NCBI GenBank assembly: GCA_002345145.1
Contig: DDVC01000063.1
Span: forward strand, 1-24,175
Direction: 5' to 3'
DNA length: 24,175 nt
From: Bacteroidetes bacterium UBA2322
GTDB taxonomy: Bacteria > Bacteroidota > Bacteroidia > Chitinophagales > UBA2359
Shown: positions 18,080-24,175 of the stretch, piece by piece
Layout: each line of letters starts with the position of its first letter
How positions within the stretch are numbered: position 1 is the stretch's first letter
Made by a program: the position numbers and the translations under genes
Notes under the pieces: model-generated
Seen by the model: only the letters and a program-made list of their open reading frames with translations
What the model was told of the DNA's origin: nothing
Database searches by the model: none

Positions 18080-19468
18080 TTACTTATTCATTAGTTCATC
18101 TAAACTAACTTCCACTATTTCGGGCTCCAATACTTCATCTATTAGGTAATCAAGCGCTTTTTCGGTAGCAATATGACGTAGCATTGTACTGCCATATTCC
18201 TTATCACTATTCAAGTAGTTAATAGCCATTTCTTCCTCAATCTCAAGCGATTCCGGATAACCCGCCTGCACAAGTCTGTACTTCAAATCTGCCGCAGTAT
18301 GTACAAGTAATTCTTCCTCGGTTACTTTAATATCTTGGCTTCGTAATATGCTCTGAACTATGGAATGTAGTCGAAGATTTTTCATTTCTGACTCTCTTAC
18401 CTCTTCCCATGGCAACATGTCTTTACTTTTTCCAGTAGCCTTTACTCTGTTGTAGTTATTTTCCAAAATTTCCTCCGGAAAATTGTAGTTAGAATGTTGC
18501 ATCCATGTAATCAGTTGATATTTAAGTAATTGCTTTGAATGCTGGTAAGCTTGATTTTCCAAATAACCTTTAAATAGAGCTTTGAACTCCTCCTCGGTTT
18601 CTGCTCCTGCTTTAGGAAAAGCGGCAAATATGACTTCTTCTGTTAGTTGGGCGGGTACTCTGCGGCGGATTCCGGTTATGGTAAACTGATATTCATCGGG
18701 CATTTTTTGAATGGTTTCTTCATCGGTTAAGTTTAAGCCAAGCACTTGAAGTGCAACCACTTTTTTATCTGTTTTATCAAATGCCTTTAATAAATTTATA
18801 GTGCCCGATTCTTGCAGTTTTTTCCCTATCAATTTGTTCTTTTCAGATTCATCAACCAACAATTTTGGCAGTAAGTAAGCAGTATCTGTACTAACTTCTT
18901 CTATTTTATTGTTGTCTTTATCGTATGCAGTAAACGCCACATTTACCATGTCATTTTCCTCTATCGGAACATCATTGTCCATTTCCGCTACTTCACCTAC
19001 ACGAAAAAGGTATCCTGTTATTTCTTTATTTAAATCTTCGTCGGTAATTTGGGCTACGTACTTTTTAAATGTGTGTTTAGCGGTTTCTGCAAATTCAGCT
19101 AAATCAAAAGAAATGTACTTAATATAAGTTATTGAAAAAATGTATGTTTTATCGAGTTGTGTGTAATCAACCTCGTCAAAAGCATTTTTACTCACATTGC
19201 CGGAAATATAAACAAGTAGGTCGTTCTCCTTTATATAATTTTCTGATTGCTCATCAATAAGTTCCATGAGCGTTTGGGTAAGCAGTTGGTTGCCTTGCAG
19301 TTTCATAATCATGCCCACCGGTGTAAAACCTTTGCGGAAGCCTTTCATGGCTACTCCTTGGGCAAAATTATTTACATTTTTTTTAAATTTTTTCGCGTAT
19401 TCTTCGGGGGTGAGCGTTAATTGGAGCTCAAAAGAGGCATTGTCAATATCGATATAAGAAACAGACAT
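18080..19468 (-). CDS. tig: Trigger factor, ribosome-associated chaperone
   Basis: Trigger factor binds at the ribosome exit tunnel and shields nascent chains. The 462-residue product has the N-terminal ribosome-binding domain with the signature MKGFRKGFTP (41-50) in the expected position. A central FKBP-like segment (about 155-250, VPIEENDMVNVAFTAYDKD) matches the usual place of the peptidyl-prolyl isomerase domain. A long helical C-terminal part follows (about 270-440), for example EEEFKALFKGYLENQAYQHS. The isomerase domain is divergent, as is usual in Bacteroidota. The context tRNA-Leu, tig, clpP, clpX supports the call. The ATG at 19468 gives MSVSYIDIDN, a normal beta-strand start for the family. 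Confidence 0.92.
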   Translation of the reverse strand: MSVSYIDIDNASFELQLTLTPEEYAKKFKKNVNNFAQGVAMKGFRKGFTPVGMIMKLQGNQLLTQTLMELIDEQSENYIKENDLLVYISGNVSKNAFDEVDYTQLDKTYIFSITYIKYISFDLAEFAETAKHTFKKYVAQITDEDLNKEITGYLFRVGEVAEMDNDVPIEENDMVNVAFTAYDKDNNKIEEVSTDTAYLLPKLLVDESEKNKLIGKKLQESGTINLLKAFDKTDKKVVALQVLGLNLTDEETIQKMPDEYQFTITGIRRRVPAQLTEEVIFAAFPKAGAETEEEFKALFKGYLENQAYQHSKQLLKYQLITWMQHSNYNFPEEILENNYNRVKATGKSKDMLPWEEVRESEMKNLRLHSIVQSILRSQDIKVTEEELLVHTAADLKYRLVQAGYPESLEIEEEMAINYLNSDKEYGSTMLRHIATEKALDYLIDEVLEPEIVEVSLDELMNK

Positions 19469-19507
19469 GGTTGTGTTTTAAAGGGGTAAATGGTTAAAAT
19501 AAAACAA

Positions 19508-19533
19508 CCCCACTCAGTTATACATGAATGGGG
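19508..19533 (-). terminator. Terminator of the tRNA-Leu gene
   Basis: Arms 19508-19516 (CCCCACTCA) and 19525-19533 (TGAATGGGG) pair with one mismatch around an 8-nt loop. On the minus strand the hairpin is followed by TTGTTTTATTTT. It lies between the tRNA and tig. Confidence 0.7.
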
Positions 19534-19567
19534 GTAAAAATAAAACTACTTTGCGAGTAGTTTAGTG

Positions 19568-19649
19568 TGCGGGTGGAGGGACTCGAACCCCCATGCCTCA
19601 CGGCGCCAGATCCTAAGTCTGGTACGTCTACCAATTTCGCCACACCCGC
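19568..19649 (-). tRNA. tRNA-Leu (anticodon UAG)
   Basis: The 82-nt minus-strand sequence folds as a class II tRNA. The acceptor GCGGGTG pairs with CACCCGC, the D-loop region is GCGAAATTGGTAGACG, and the anticodon stem CCAGA/TCTGG encloses the loop CTTAGGA with anticodon TAG. A variable arm (GCGCCGTGAGGC) and the T-arm with GGTTCGAGTCC follow. The discriminator base is A, as leucine tRNAs require. CCA is not encoded and must be added after transcription. It reads CUA codons and other CUN codons by wobble. Confidence 0.96.
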
Positions 19650-20142
19650 ATTGAGGCTGCAAAGGTAACACGAGTTATTGAATTTTAGTTCCCCCACGTG
19701 CAATTTTAATTATTTTTTGAGCAGAAGGGGGTTGGGGCTTATTACCCTATACACTATGTAGCCTAATTTTGTAACTAAAACACAGGTTAGGCTCGCAAAA
19801 ACGCAAAGGATTGTTGTTTTCTTTAAGTTTGTGTGTGTAGTATGTGGCAGGGTGTACTTACAACCATGTTTAATACTTCTGTTATGCCAAACTTGGCTGT
19901 CTAAGATTAACCATTGGCAACTATTTTTACCGTTTGGCATAAGATACCGGATATTAGTCTAACAAACAAACAAGTTGAGCTGTATCTTTACAGCGTTAAA
20001 ATTTTCCGATGCTTGCCATTGGGCTTGTTTTACGCCGGTTTTGCGTATCGGGAGCCTTTGCTACGGTTTGTTTGTTAATGTACCACATCGCTATTTTACG
20101 TGTTTGGGTTATTTTTTTTAGGCTTACTTTTATTGTGTACTC
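19650..20142. other. Intergenic interval between tRNA-Leu and dapF
   Basis: I see no credible gene in these 493 bp; the short frames there have neither family features nor a good start. It contains the tRNA -7 box (19660-19667), an 11-bp inverted repeat (19882-19942) and TATCTTTA (19983-19990), a near-match to a -7 box for dapF. Confidence 0.6.
19660..19667 (-). promoter_or_regulatory. -7 box of the tRNA-Leu gene
   Basis: TACCTTTG on the minus strand matches TAnnTTTG exactly and ends 10 nt before the first base of the tRNA, the expected distance for starting close to the mature 5' end. Confidence 0.6.
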
Positions 20143-20931
20143 ATGTTTGTTTCTTTTGCAAAATACCATGGCACCGGCAATGATTTTATCATGATTGACA
20201 ACCGCTCTGCTCAATTACCTCGGTATGCACCCGATTTATATGCGCAATGGTGCCACCGGCGTTTTGGTGTGGGGGCAGATGGGGTTATTTTATTGCAGCC
20301 CGCCACAGGTTATGATTTTGAAATGGTTTATTACAATGCAGATGGGCACGAGGGCTCTATGTGTGGTAATGGCGGACGCTGCGCCGTAGCTTTTGCCCAC
20401 AAAATTGGCTTTTTTACAACCGACAGAACATCGTTTTTAGCAACCGATGGAGCGCATGAAGCAGTTATAGCGTCCAACGGCTGGATTTGGTTGCTCATGC
20501 AGCCCGTAAATAAAGTAGAGCAGGTTATGGGCAATTATGTACTCAATACGGGCTCACCTCATTTTGTTTGTTTTACTGCCGGCATAGAGCAAATTAACGT
20601 ACCGGTTGAAGGAGCTAAAATAAGATACAGCCCCCCCTACAAAGAGAAGGGAATTAATGTAAATTTTGTAGAGCCTACAACCAATGCCTTGCAAGTGGCT
20701 ACTTATGAAAGAGGGGTTGAAGATGAAACTTTTTCGTGTGGTACGGGCGTTGTAGCATCGGGAATTGCTTATGCCCTACAACAAAACAAAATAGGCAACG
20801 TTTCCTGTCCCATAGTTACCAAAGGAGGAACTTTAGAAGTTAGCTTTACCAATCACCAAAACCTTTTTTTTACCGATATATGGCTTAAAGGACCAGCCAC
20901 CCATGTTTTTGACGGATTGATTTTGCGCTGA
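20143..20931 (+). CDS. dapF: Diaminopimelate epimerase
   Basis: DapF interconverts LL- and meso-diaminopimelate, giving the precursor of lysine and of the peptidoglycan cross-link. The 262-residue product shows the two catalytic cysteines of this cofactor-independent enzyme: Cys74 in GSMCGNGGRCAV and Cys199 in ETFSCGTGVVASGIA. It also has the substrate-binding N-terminus FAKYHGTGNDFIMIDNR and FGVGADGVILL. The length is normal. The ATG at 20143 places the YHGTGNDF motif at residue 8, as in homologues. It is transcribed rightward, ahead of corA by about 140 bp. Confidence 0.96.
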   Translation: MFVSFAKYHGTGNDFIMIDNRSAQLPRYAPDLYAQWCHRRFGVGADGVILLQPATGYDFEMVYYNADGHEGSMCGNGGRCAVAFAHKIGFFTTDRTSFLATDGAHEAVIASNGWIWLLMQPVNKVEQVMGNYVLNTGSPHFVCFTAGIEQINVPVEGAKIRYSPPYKEKGINVNFVEPTTNALQVATYERGVEDETFSCGTGVVASGIAYALQQNKIGNVSCPIVTKGGTLEVSFTNHQNLFFTDIWLKGPATHVFDGLILR

Positions 20932-21070
20932 TATTTATGCCGTAACCTTGCTCAGTTTACGCCTAAAATGAGTTTTGATGTTGGCAGCAGCGCATTTGCA
21001 AAGCCAACTGTGTGCAACGCCGCAGAAATGTTATTACCGGTTTTTAAGTATATTTAAACAACTAAACACT

Positions 21071-22027
21071 ATGATTAAGTATTACATAAAAGACAAAAAC
21101 AGGCAACTCAAAGAGCTAAGTAAACCGGTAAAAGGCGCTTGGATTAACGTGTATCCGCCATACACACACGAGGAGCTGAAACAACTTAGCGAAGAGTTAG
21201 ATATTTCTACCGATTTTTTTATTGATTCGCTCGATATAGATGAACGCTCGCGGTATGAGCAGGAAGATGGGGTGCGTTTTATAGTGGTAAACATACCCAT
21301 AAAAAATGAAACAGACACTGAAAACAGCTATGATGCTCTTTACCTCACTGCCCCTATTGGTATTGTAGAAGTAGATGATTATATAGTTACCATTTCGGCT
21401 TTTAAAAACTTAGTGGTGGACCATTTTTTGCTAACCGATGTAAAGAGCTTTGATACCAAAGACCACAGTCTTTTTGTGTTGTTATTTTTTGAGCGAACCG
21501 TACACTACTTTTTGCACTTCCTCAAAAACATGAACCACCAGCGCAACTTGTACGAAAAAGAACTGTTTAACGCCATCAGAAATCAGGAGTTATCTAAGCT
21601 GATGCGCTTGCAAAAGAGTTTGGTGTATTTTGTTACTACCCTACGGGATAACGAGCTGATGATGCTGCGCATGCAACGCACTGATTTTTTAAACATTAAA
21701 GACCGTGAAGAGGAATCGGATTTTTTTGGCGATATTATGATTGATATGAATCAGGCACAAGAAATGTCGCAAATATATACCAATATATTAAATGCCACTA
21801 TGGAGGCATTTGCTTCTATTATATCTAACAATATGAACACCATTATGCAGCGCTTAACATCTATAACCATAGTGCTAATGGTACCCACGCTGGTAGCAAG
21901 TTTTTATGGAATGAATGTTCCGCTATGGGGGCAAGATAATCCGTATGCCTTTTTGGAGATATTATTGTTATCTATTGTACTGGCTACTATTATAGTATGG
22001 TTTTTTAGACGAAAGCGGCTATTTTAA
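21071..22027 (+). CDS. corA: CorA-family magnesium/divalent metal transporter
   Basis: The 318-residue protein has the CorA layout: a long cytosolic N-terminal part with helices, then two membrane helices at the very C-terminus. The first (about 258-279) ends in the signature YGMNVPL, with G280 M281 N282 forming the selectivity loop, followed by the acidic WGQDNPYAF. The second helix is FLEILLLSIVLATIIVWFF, with a basic end RRKRLF on the cytosolic side. CorA pentamers admit Mg2+ and sometimes Co2+ or Ni2+. I chose the ATG at 21071 (MIKYYIKDKN); in-frame starts at 20975 and 20978 would add a 32-residue segment unlike CorA. The last 9 bp overlap the convergent gene. Confidence 0.92.
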   Translation: MIKYYIKDKNRQLKELSKPVKGAWINVYPPYTHEELKQLSEELDISTDFFIDSLDIDERSRYEQEDGVRFIVVNIPIKNETDTENSYDALYLTAPIGIVEVDDYIVTISAFKNLVVDHFLLTDVKSFDTKDHSLFVLLFFERTVHYFLHFLKNMNHQRNLYEKELFNAIRNQELSKLMRLQKSLVYFVTTLRDNELMMLRMQRTDFLNIKDREEESDFFGDIMIDMNQAQEMSQIYTNILNATMEAFASIISNNMNTIMQRLTSITIVLMVPTLVASFYGMNVPLWGQDNPYAFLEILLLSIVLATIIVWFFRRKRLF

Positions 22028-23479
22028 CGTGTCTTGCAACGATTGTAAATAGGCATCGGCTCTTTCAACAGCCTGCAAAAGAGATATGGTGTCTTTTTTA
22101 AGTTTTACGTTACAAAGGTTTATTTTTTCCAAGATGCGTTTATTAGTTTGGTCGTATAACAAGGCTTCGTAAAACTGGTTTCGGGCATTTGTATAATCTT
22201 TAACGGCGAGCAGGCTATCGGCTTTAACCAATCGGGTACGTTTTGCAAGGTCAAACATTTTGGTAACTTCGGTCACTTTGGTGCGCACTTCGGTGTTATC
22301 GGTATCTATATTATAGGCTTTTTCGTAGTTAGCTTTGGCTTGCATATAAGCGCCGGCATTTAACAAAGAATCGGCTTGGAGGAGCAATACTGATTGCTGC
22401 ATATGTTGTAGCATATAACCGGCGGTGCTGCGCAGTTCGGGGTCTTCCACTTCCTGTATTTTGAGGGCATTTTCGAGGTTGTTAATGGCTGCTTCGTAGT
22501 TGCCTTCGGCAGCCAGCGCTTGTGCCTCTGTAAGGTGTCTGTTAAAAGTGCGTTCGGGTTGATTTTGGAAGTAGCGGTAAAGCAGATAAGAACCACCGGC
22601 AAGGATGAGCAGGGCAGTTAGCACTATGCCAATTTGCAGAATGAGGTTGCGCTTAATACCCATACCTTGTGCGTTTTGTTCAGCGCTGAGTATATCGGCA
22701 TAGGACGATAGGCTTTGGTTGCCTTGTTGTAAATTGGGGCGTGTATTGGCAAGTACCGAGTCTTCAATTTGCAGGGTAAAAAGACCTTGTGCTTCGGCAG
22801 GGTTAGGGGCTATGGTTTGGAGTTTGGCTAAAACGCCTCTATGCAGGTTTTCGGCGTTTAGATGTTGCACAATGAGTTGGTCAATAGCAATTTCGCCCAA
22901 CTGGGTTATTATTGCAGGTGTGGCAATCAGTAAAATATCATTGGGTTGTATATTGGTAATGGTAGAAACACTTGCCCATGCAGGCTCGTTACCATTTACG
23001 GCTCTGGGTTGAGTGGTTATATTCCCGTCTTGCATCAGGTTTATTATATGGTCTTCGGTTTGGTATATAATTTTACCGTTCCTGATGTGGTAAATACGGC
23101 AGTTGCCTACCCATGCCAGGGTAATGCTGCCATCAATATTAATGTGTGCCAGAGCCAGTACCCCCCCTACACCTTTTAGGCGGGGAAACCGGTTGATGTA
23201 TGTTTGAATTTTGCGCTCGGCATGGCGCAGGGTATCATTTACCTGAATTTGCCCCAATCGGGTGGTAAGCAGTTTTTCCGATTTGGCTATTGACTCGGCA
23301 AAATTTTGGTATAAAATATCGGTAACTTGTGCTGCATGAACATCATCGCCCATACCGGCACACACCATAAACAACCGCTGTTGGGCATTGAGCTGGTCGG
23401 CAGTAGGATAGGTATGCTGCCCTGTTTTTTCGTTTGCAGCATTATCATAAATTAGTACAGTTTTTAGCGATGTGTTCAT
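22019..23479 (-). CDS. Degenerate PP2C-like domain, membrane helix and TPR protein
   Basis: The 486-residue protein begins with a domain shaped like a PP2C serine/threonine phosphatase (about 5-240). It has VCAGMGDD (39-46) where the family has a DGMGG motif, GVGGVLALA, WVGNCRIYHIRNGK (123-136) for VGDSRxYxxxxG, TEDH (141-144), and NDILLIATPAI (180-190) for GDxLLLxSDGL. One membrane helix follows (about 279-301), and then two or three TPR units (about 313-456, for example ALAAEGNYEAAINNLENAL). The Asp residues that hold the two metals are replaced by Ala41, Asn126 and Thr187-Pro188, and the final DN is absent, so catalysis is unlikely. I infer a cytosolic pseudophosphatase domain joined to a periplasmic TPR domain, that is, a signalling or scaffold protein. 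I start at ATG 23479; an in-frame TTG at 23509 is part of the -7 region. Confidence 0.7.
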   Translation of the reverse strand: MNTSLKTVLIYDNAANEKTGQHTYPTADQLNAQQRLFMVCAGMGDDVHAAQVTDILYQNFAESIAKSEKLLTTRLGQIQVNDTLRHAERKIQTYINRFPRLKGVGGVLALAHINIDGSITLAWVGNCRIYHIRNGKIIYQTEDHIINLMQDGNITTQPRAVNGNEPAWASVSTITNIQPNDILLIATPAIITQLGEIAIDQLIVQHLNAENLHRGVLAKLQTIAPNPAEAQGLFTLQIEDSVLANTRPNLQQGNQSLSSYADILSAEQNAQGMGIKRNLILQIGIVLTALLILAGGSYLLYRYFQNQPERTFNRHLTEAQALAAEGNYEAAINNLENALKIQEVEDPELRSTAGYMLQHMQQSVLLLQADSLLNAGAYMQAKANYEKAYNIDTDNTEVRTKVTEVTKMFDLAKRTRLVKADSLLAVKDYTNARNQFYEALLYDQTNKRILEKINLCNVKLKKDTISLLQAVERADAYLQSLQDTLK

Positions 23480-23506
23480 TTTTAGGGCTTTAAGGGAAAA
23501 ATCACG

Positions 23507-23514
23507 CAAAAGTA
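23507..23514 (-). promoter_or_regulatory. -7 box of the PP2C-like/TPR gene
   Basis: TACTTTTG on the minus strand matches TAnnTTTG 27 nt before the ATG at 23479. No clear TTG is seen at -33. Confidence 0.5.
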
Positions 23515-23517
23515 AAA

Positions 23518-23542
23518 AATATCGGGCGCTTTACCCGATATT
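23518..23542 (-). terminator. Rho-independent terminator after the esterase gene
   Basis: Arms 23518-23526 (AATATCGGG) and 23534-23542 (CCCGATATT) are perfect 9-bp arms with a 7-nt loop. On the minus strand they are followed by TTTTACTTTT. The downstream -7 box lies within this T-rich tail, so terminator and next promoter are directly joined. Confidence 0.75.
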
Positions 23543-23625
23543 GGTTTTACTTTATTTTGTTTGTTGTTGCATTTCCCTTTTGTTACCCTTGCCGGTATGG
23601 CATACACAAAAGCCCCGGCGCTTTA

Positions 23626-24175
23626 TCAACGCCCAATACCCGACACGTTAAAAACCTGTGTTTTATGATTTTCTACCTCCAAAAAATATAAACCTGCCGC
23701 CAAACCACTAATGTCTATTTGTGTAGCCATTGGGTTTAGTGTGCCTTGCATTACAGGTTTGCCCATAGCATTTAATATGTTGTATGCAGCAAACTCATTG
23801 CCCCGAACTACTATGTATCGGCTTGCCGGATTGGGGTAAATGTGCAGGCGGTTTTCTTGGTGCAGTGTTTGCAAAGGTTGTAAACCGGTAACAATAGGGT
23901 TGACAAACCGACTGAAAAAAAACCATATTTCGGCGCTTGCGCTAATGTCCTGATTAGTATTACCTATGCCCGATGTGCCGGTAGCGCCAGGCCATGTATG
24001 CCCACCGTTGGTTACTTTCAGTAATTCAACTGCTGTATTTTGTGCACAGGGTGCATAGGTAATGTGCTCCACCGTAGAGCCTTCATTCACCAAATCAGGA
24101 AGATTAGTGGTATTGGCAGTGGCAGGGCAGGCATTAAAATCTTGCCAAAAGTCAACATGAGTGCCATACATAGAG
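23626..24175 (-). CDS. 3' part of a PHB-depolymerase-like (CE1/LpqC-type) esterase with T9SS tail
   Basis: The gene runs off the end of the window; the visible part encodes about 183 residues. The first ~95 match the end of the polyhydroxybutyrate depolymerase/LpqC esterase fold: GTHVDFWQDFNACP, then VEHITYAPCAQNTAVELL and TNGGHTWPG, whose His is the catalytic histidine, then SAEIWFFFSRF. The nucleophile Ser and acid residue would lie in the missing part. The two Cys (in FNACP and YAPC) are at positions that form a disulfide in this family. The last ~75 residues are a T9SS type A sorting domain: LHIYPNPASRYIVV, YNILNAMGKPV and ISGLAAGLYFLEV. Such enzymes cleave polyesters or feruloyl/acetyl esters on plant polysaccharides outside the cell; the exact substrate cannot be told. 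Confidence 0.85.
   Translation of the reverse strand, partial: SMYGTHVDFWQDFNACPATANTTNLPDLVNEGSTVEHITYAPCAQNTAVELLKVTNGGHTWPGATGTSGIGNTNQDISASAEIWFFFSRFVNPIVTGLQPLQTLHQENRLHIYPNPASRYIVVRGNEFAAYNILNAMGKPVMQGTLNPMATQIDISGLAAGLYFLEVENHKTQVFNVSGIGR

Noticed and set aside
19518..19703. 61-residue leftward frame across tRNA-Leu
   Set aside because: It is simply a translation of the tRNA gene and its flanks.
19710..19940. 76-residue leftward frame between tRNA-Leu and dapF
   Set aside because: No motif, no promoter and no natural start context; composition looks non-coding.
20975..21070. N-terminal extension of corA
   Set aside because: The 32 added residues are unlike CorA, and the ATG at 21071 gives the normal family start.

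Overview
The window looks like a chromosomal segment of a Bacteroidota bacterium, probably an uncultured member near the Chitinophagales/Sphingobacteriales. Three proteins end in type IX secretion system (T9SS) C-terminal sorting domains, and one gene encodes a GldM-like T9SS/gliding protein. Promoter -7 boxes of the Bacteroidota form TAnnTTTG lie before several genes, and Shine-Dalgarno sequences are not evident at the starts examined. The order tRNA-Leu, tig, clpP, clpX is an ordinary housekeeping block. Nothing points to a prophage, CRISPR array or intact transposon; mobile-element traces are limited to palindromic repeats and a possible IS21-type end.

Layout. Positions 1-1109 hold a short T9SS-tail gene or remnant (165-560), a 34-bp palindrome and a signal-peptide-like fragment. 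Then come a GT-C/TPR membrane protein (1110-3347), an intergenic stretch with paired TGACCCACC repeats, and thrA, a fused aspartokinase/homoserine dehydrogenase (3764-6223). A leftward cluster follows (10521 down to 6211): a secreted protein of about ten 35-residue repeats, an alpha/beta hydrolase, lipB and a helical cytosolic protein whose end overlaps thrA. A tiny T9SS-tail-only secreted protein (10881-11234) ends in a bidirectional terminator. Leftward again are a GldM-like protein and an O-antigen ligase-family protein. A sorbosone-dehydrogenase-like lipoprotein (14313-15470) is followed by an intergenic nest of REP-like palindromes. Then comes the leftward tRNA-Leu/tig/clpP/clpX block (19649 down to 15805). 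The last part carries rightward dapF and corA, a leftward membrane protein with a PP2C-like but probably inactive domain plus TPRs, and the 3' part of a PHB-depolymerase-like esterase with a T9SS tail that runs off the window.

How the genes fit together. ThrA and DapF both serve the aspartate family: threonine/methionine precursors in one case, meso-diaminopimelate for lysine and peptidoglycan in the other. They are not in one operon. Tig, ClpP and ClpX form the usual folding/proteolysis set, with a strong hairpin between clpP and clpX. The cell-envelope theme is strong: three T9SS-tailed proteins, the GldM-like protein, the O-antigen ligase-family protein, the GT-C/TPR protein, a lipoprotein dehydrogenase and the repeat protein.

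The least ordinary items are the ten-repeat secreted protein with a promoter almost touching its start codon, the GldM-like protein lacking the helical periplasmic domain, the degenerate PP2C-TM-TPR protein, the T9SS cargo with almost no cargo, and the palindromic repeat cluster at 15545-15733. All functional calls are from reading motifs by eye; no database search was run.
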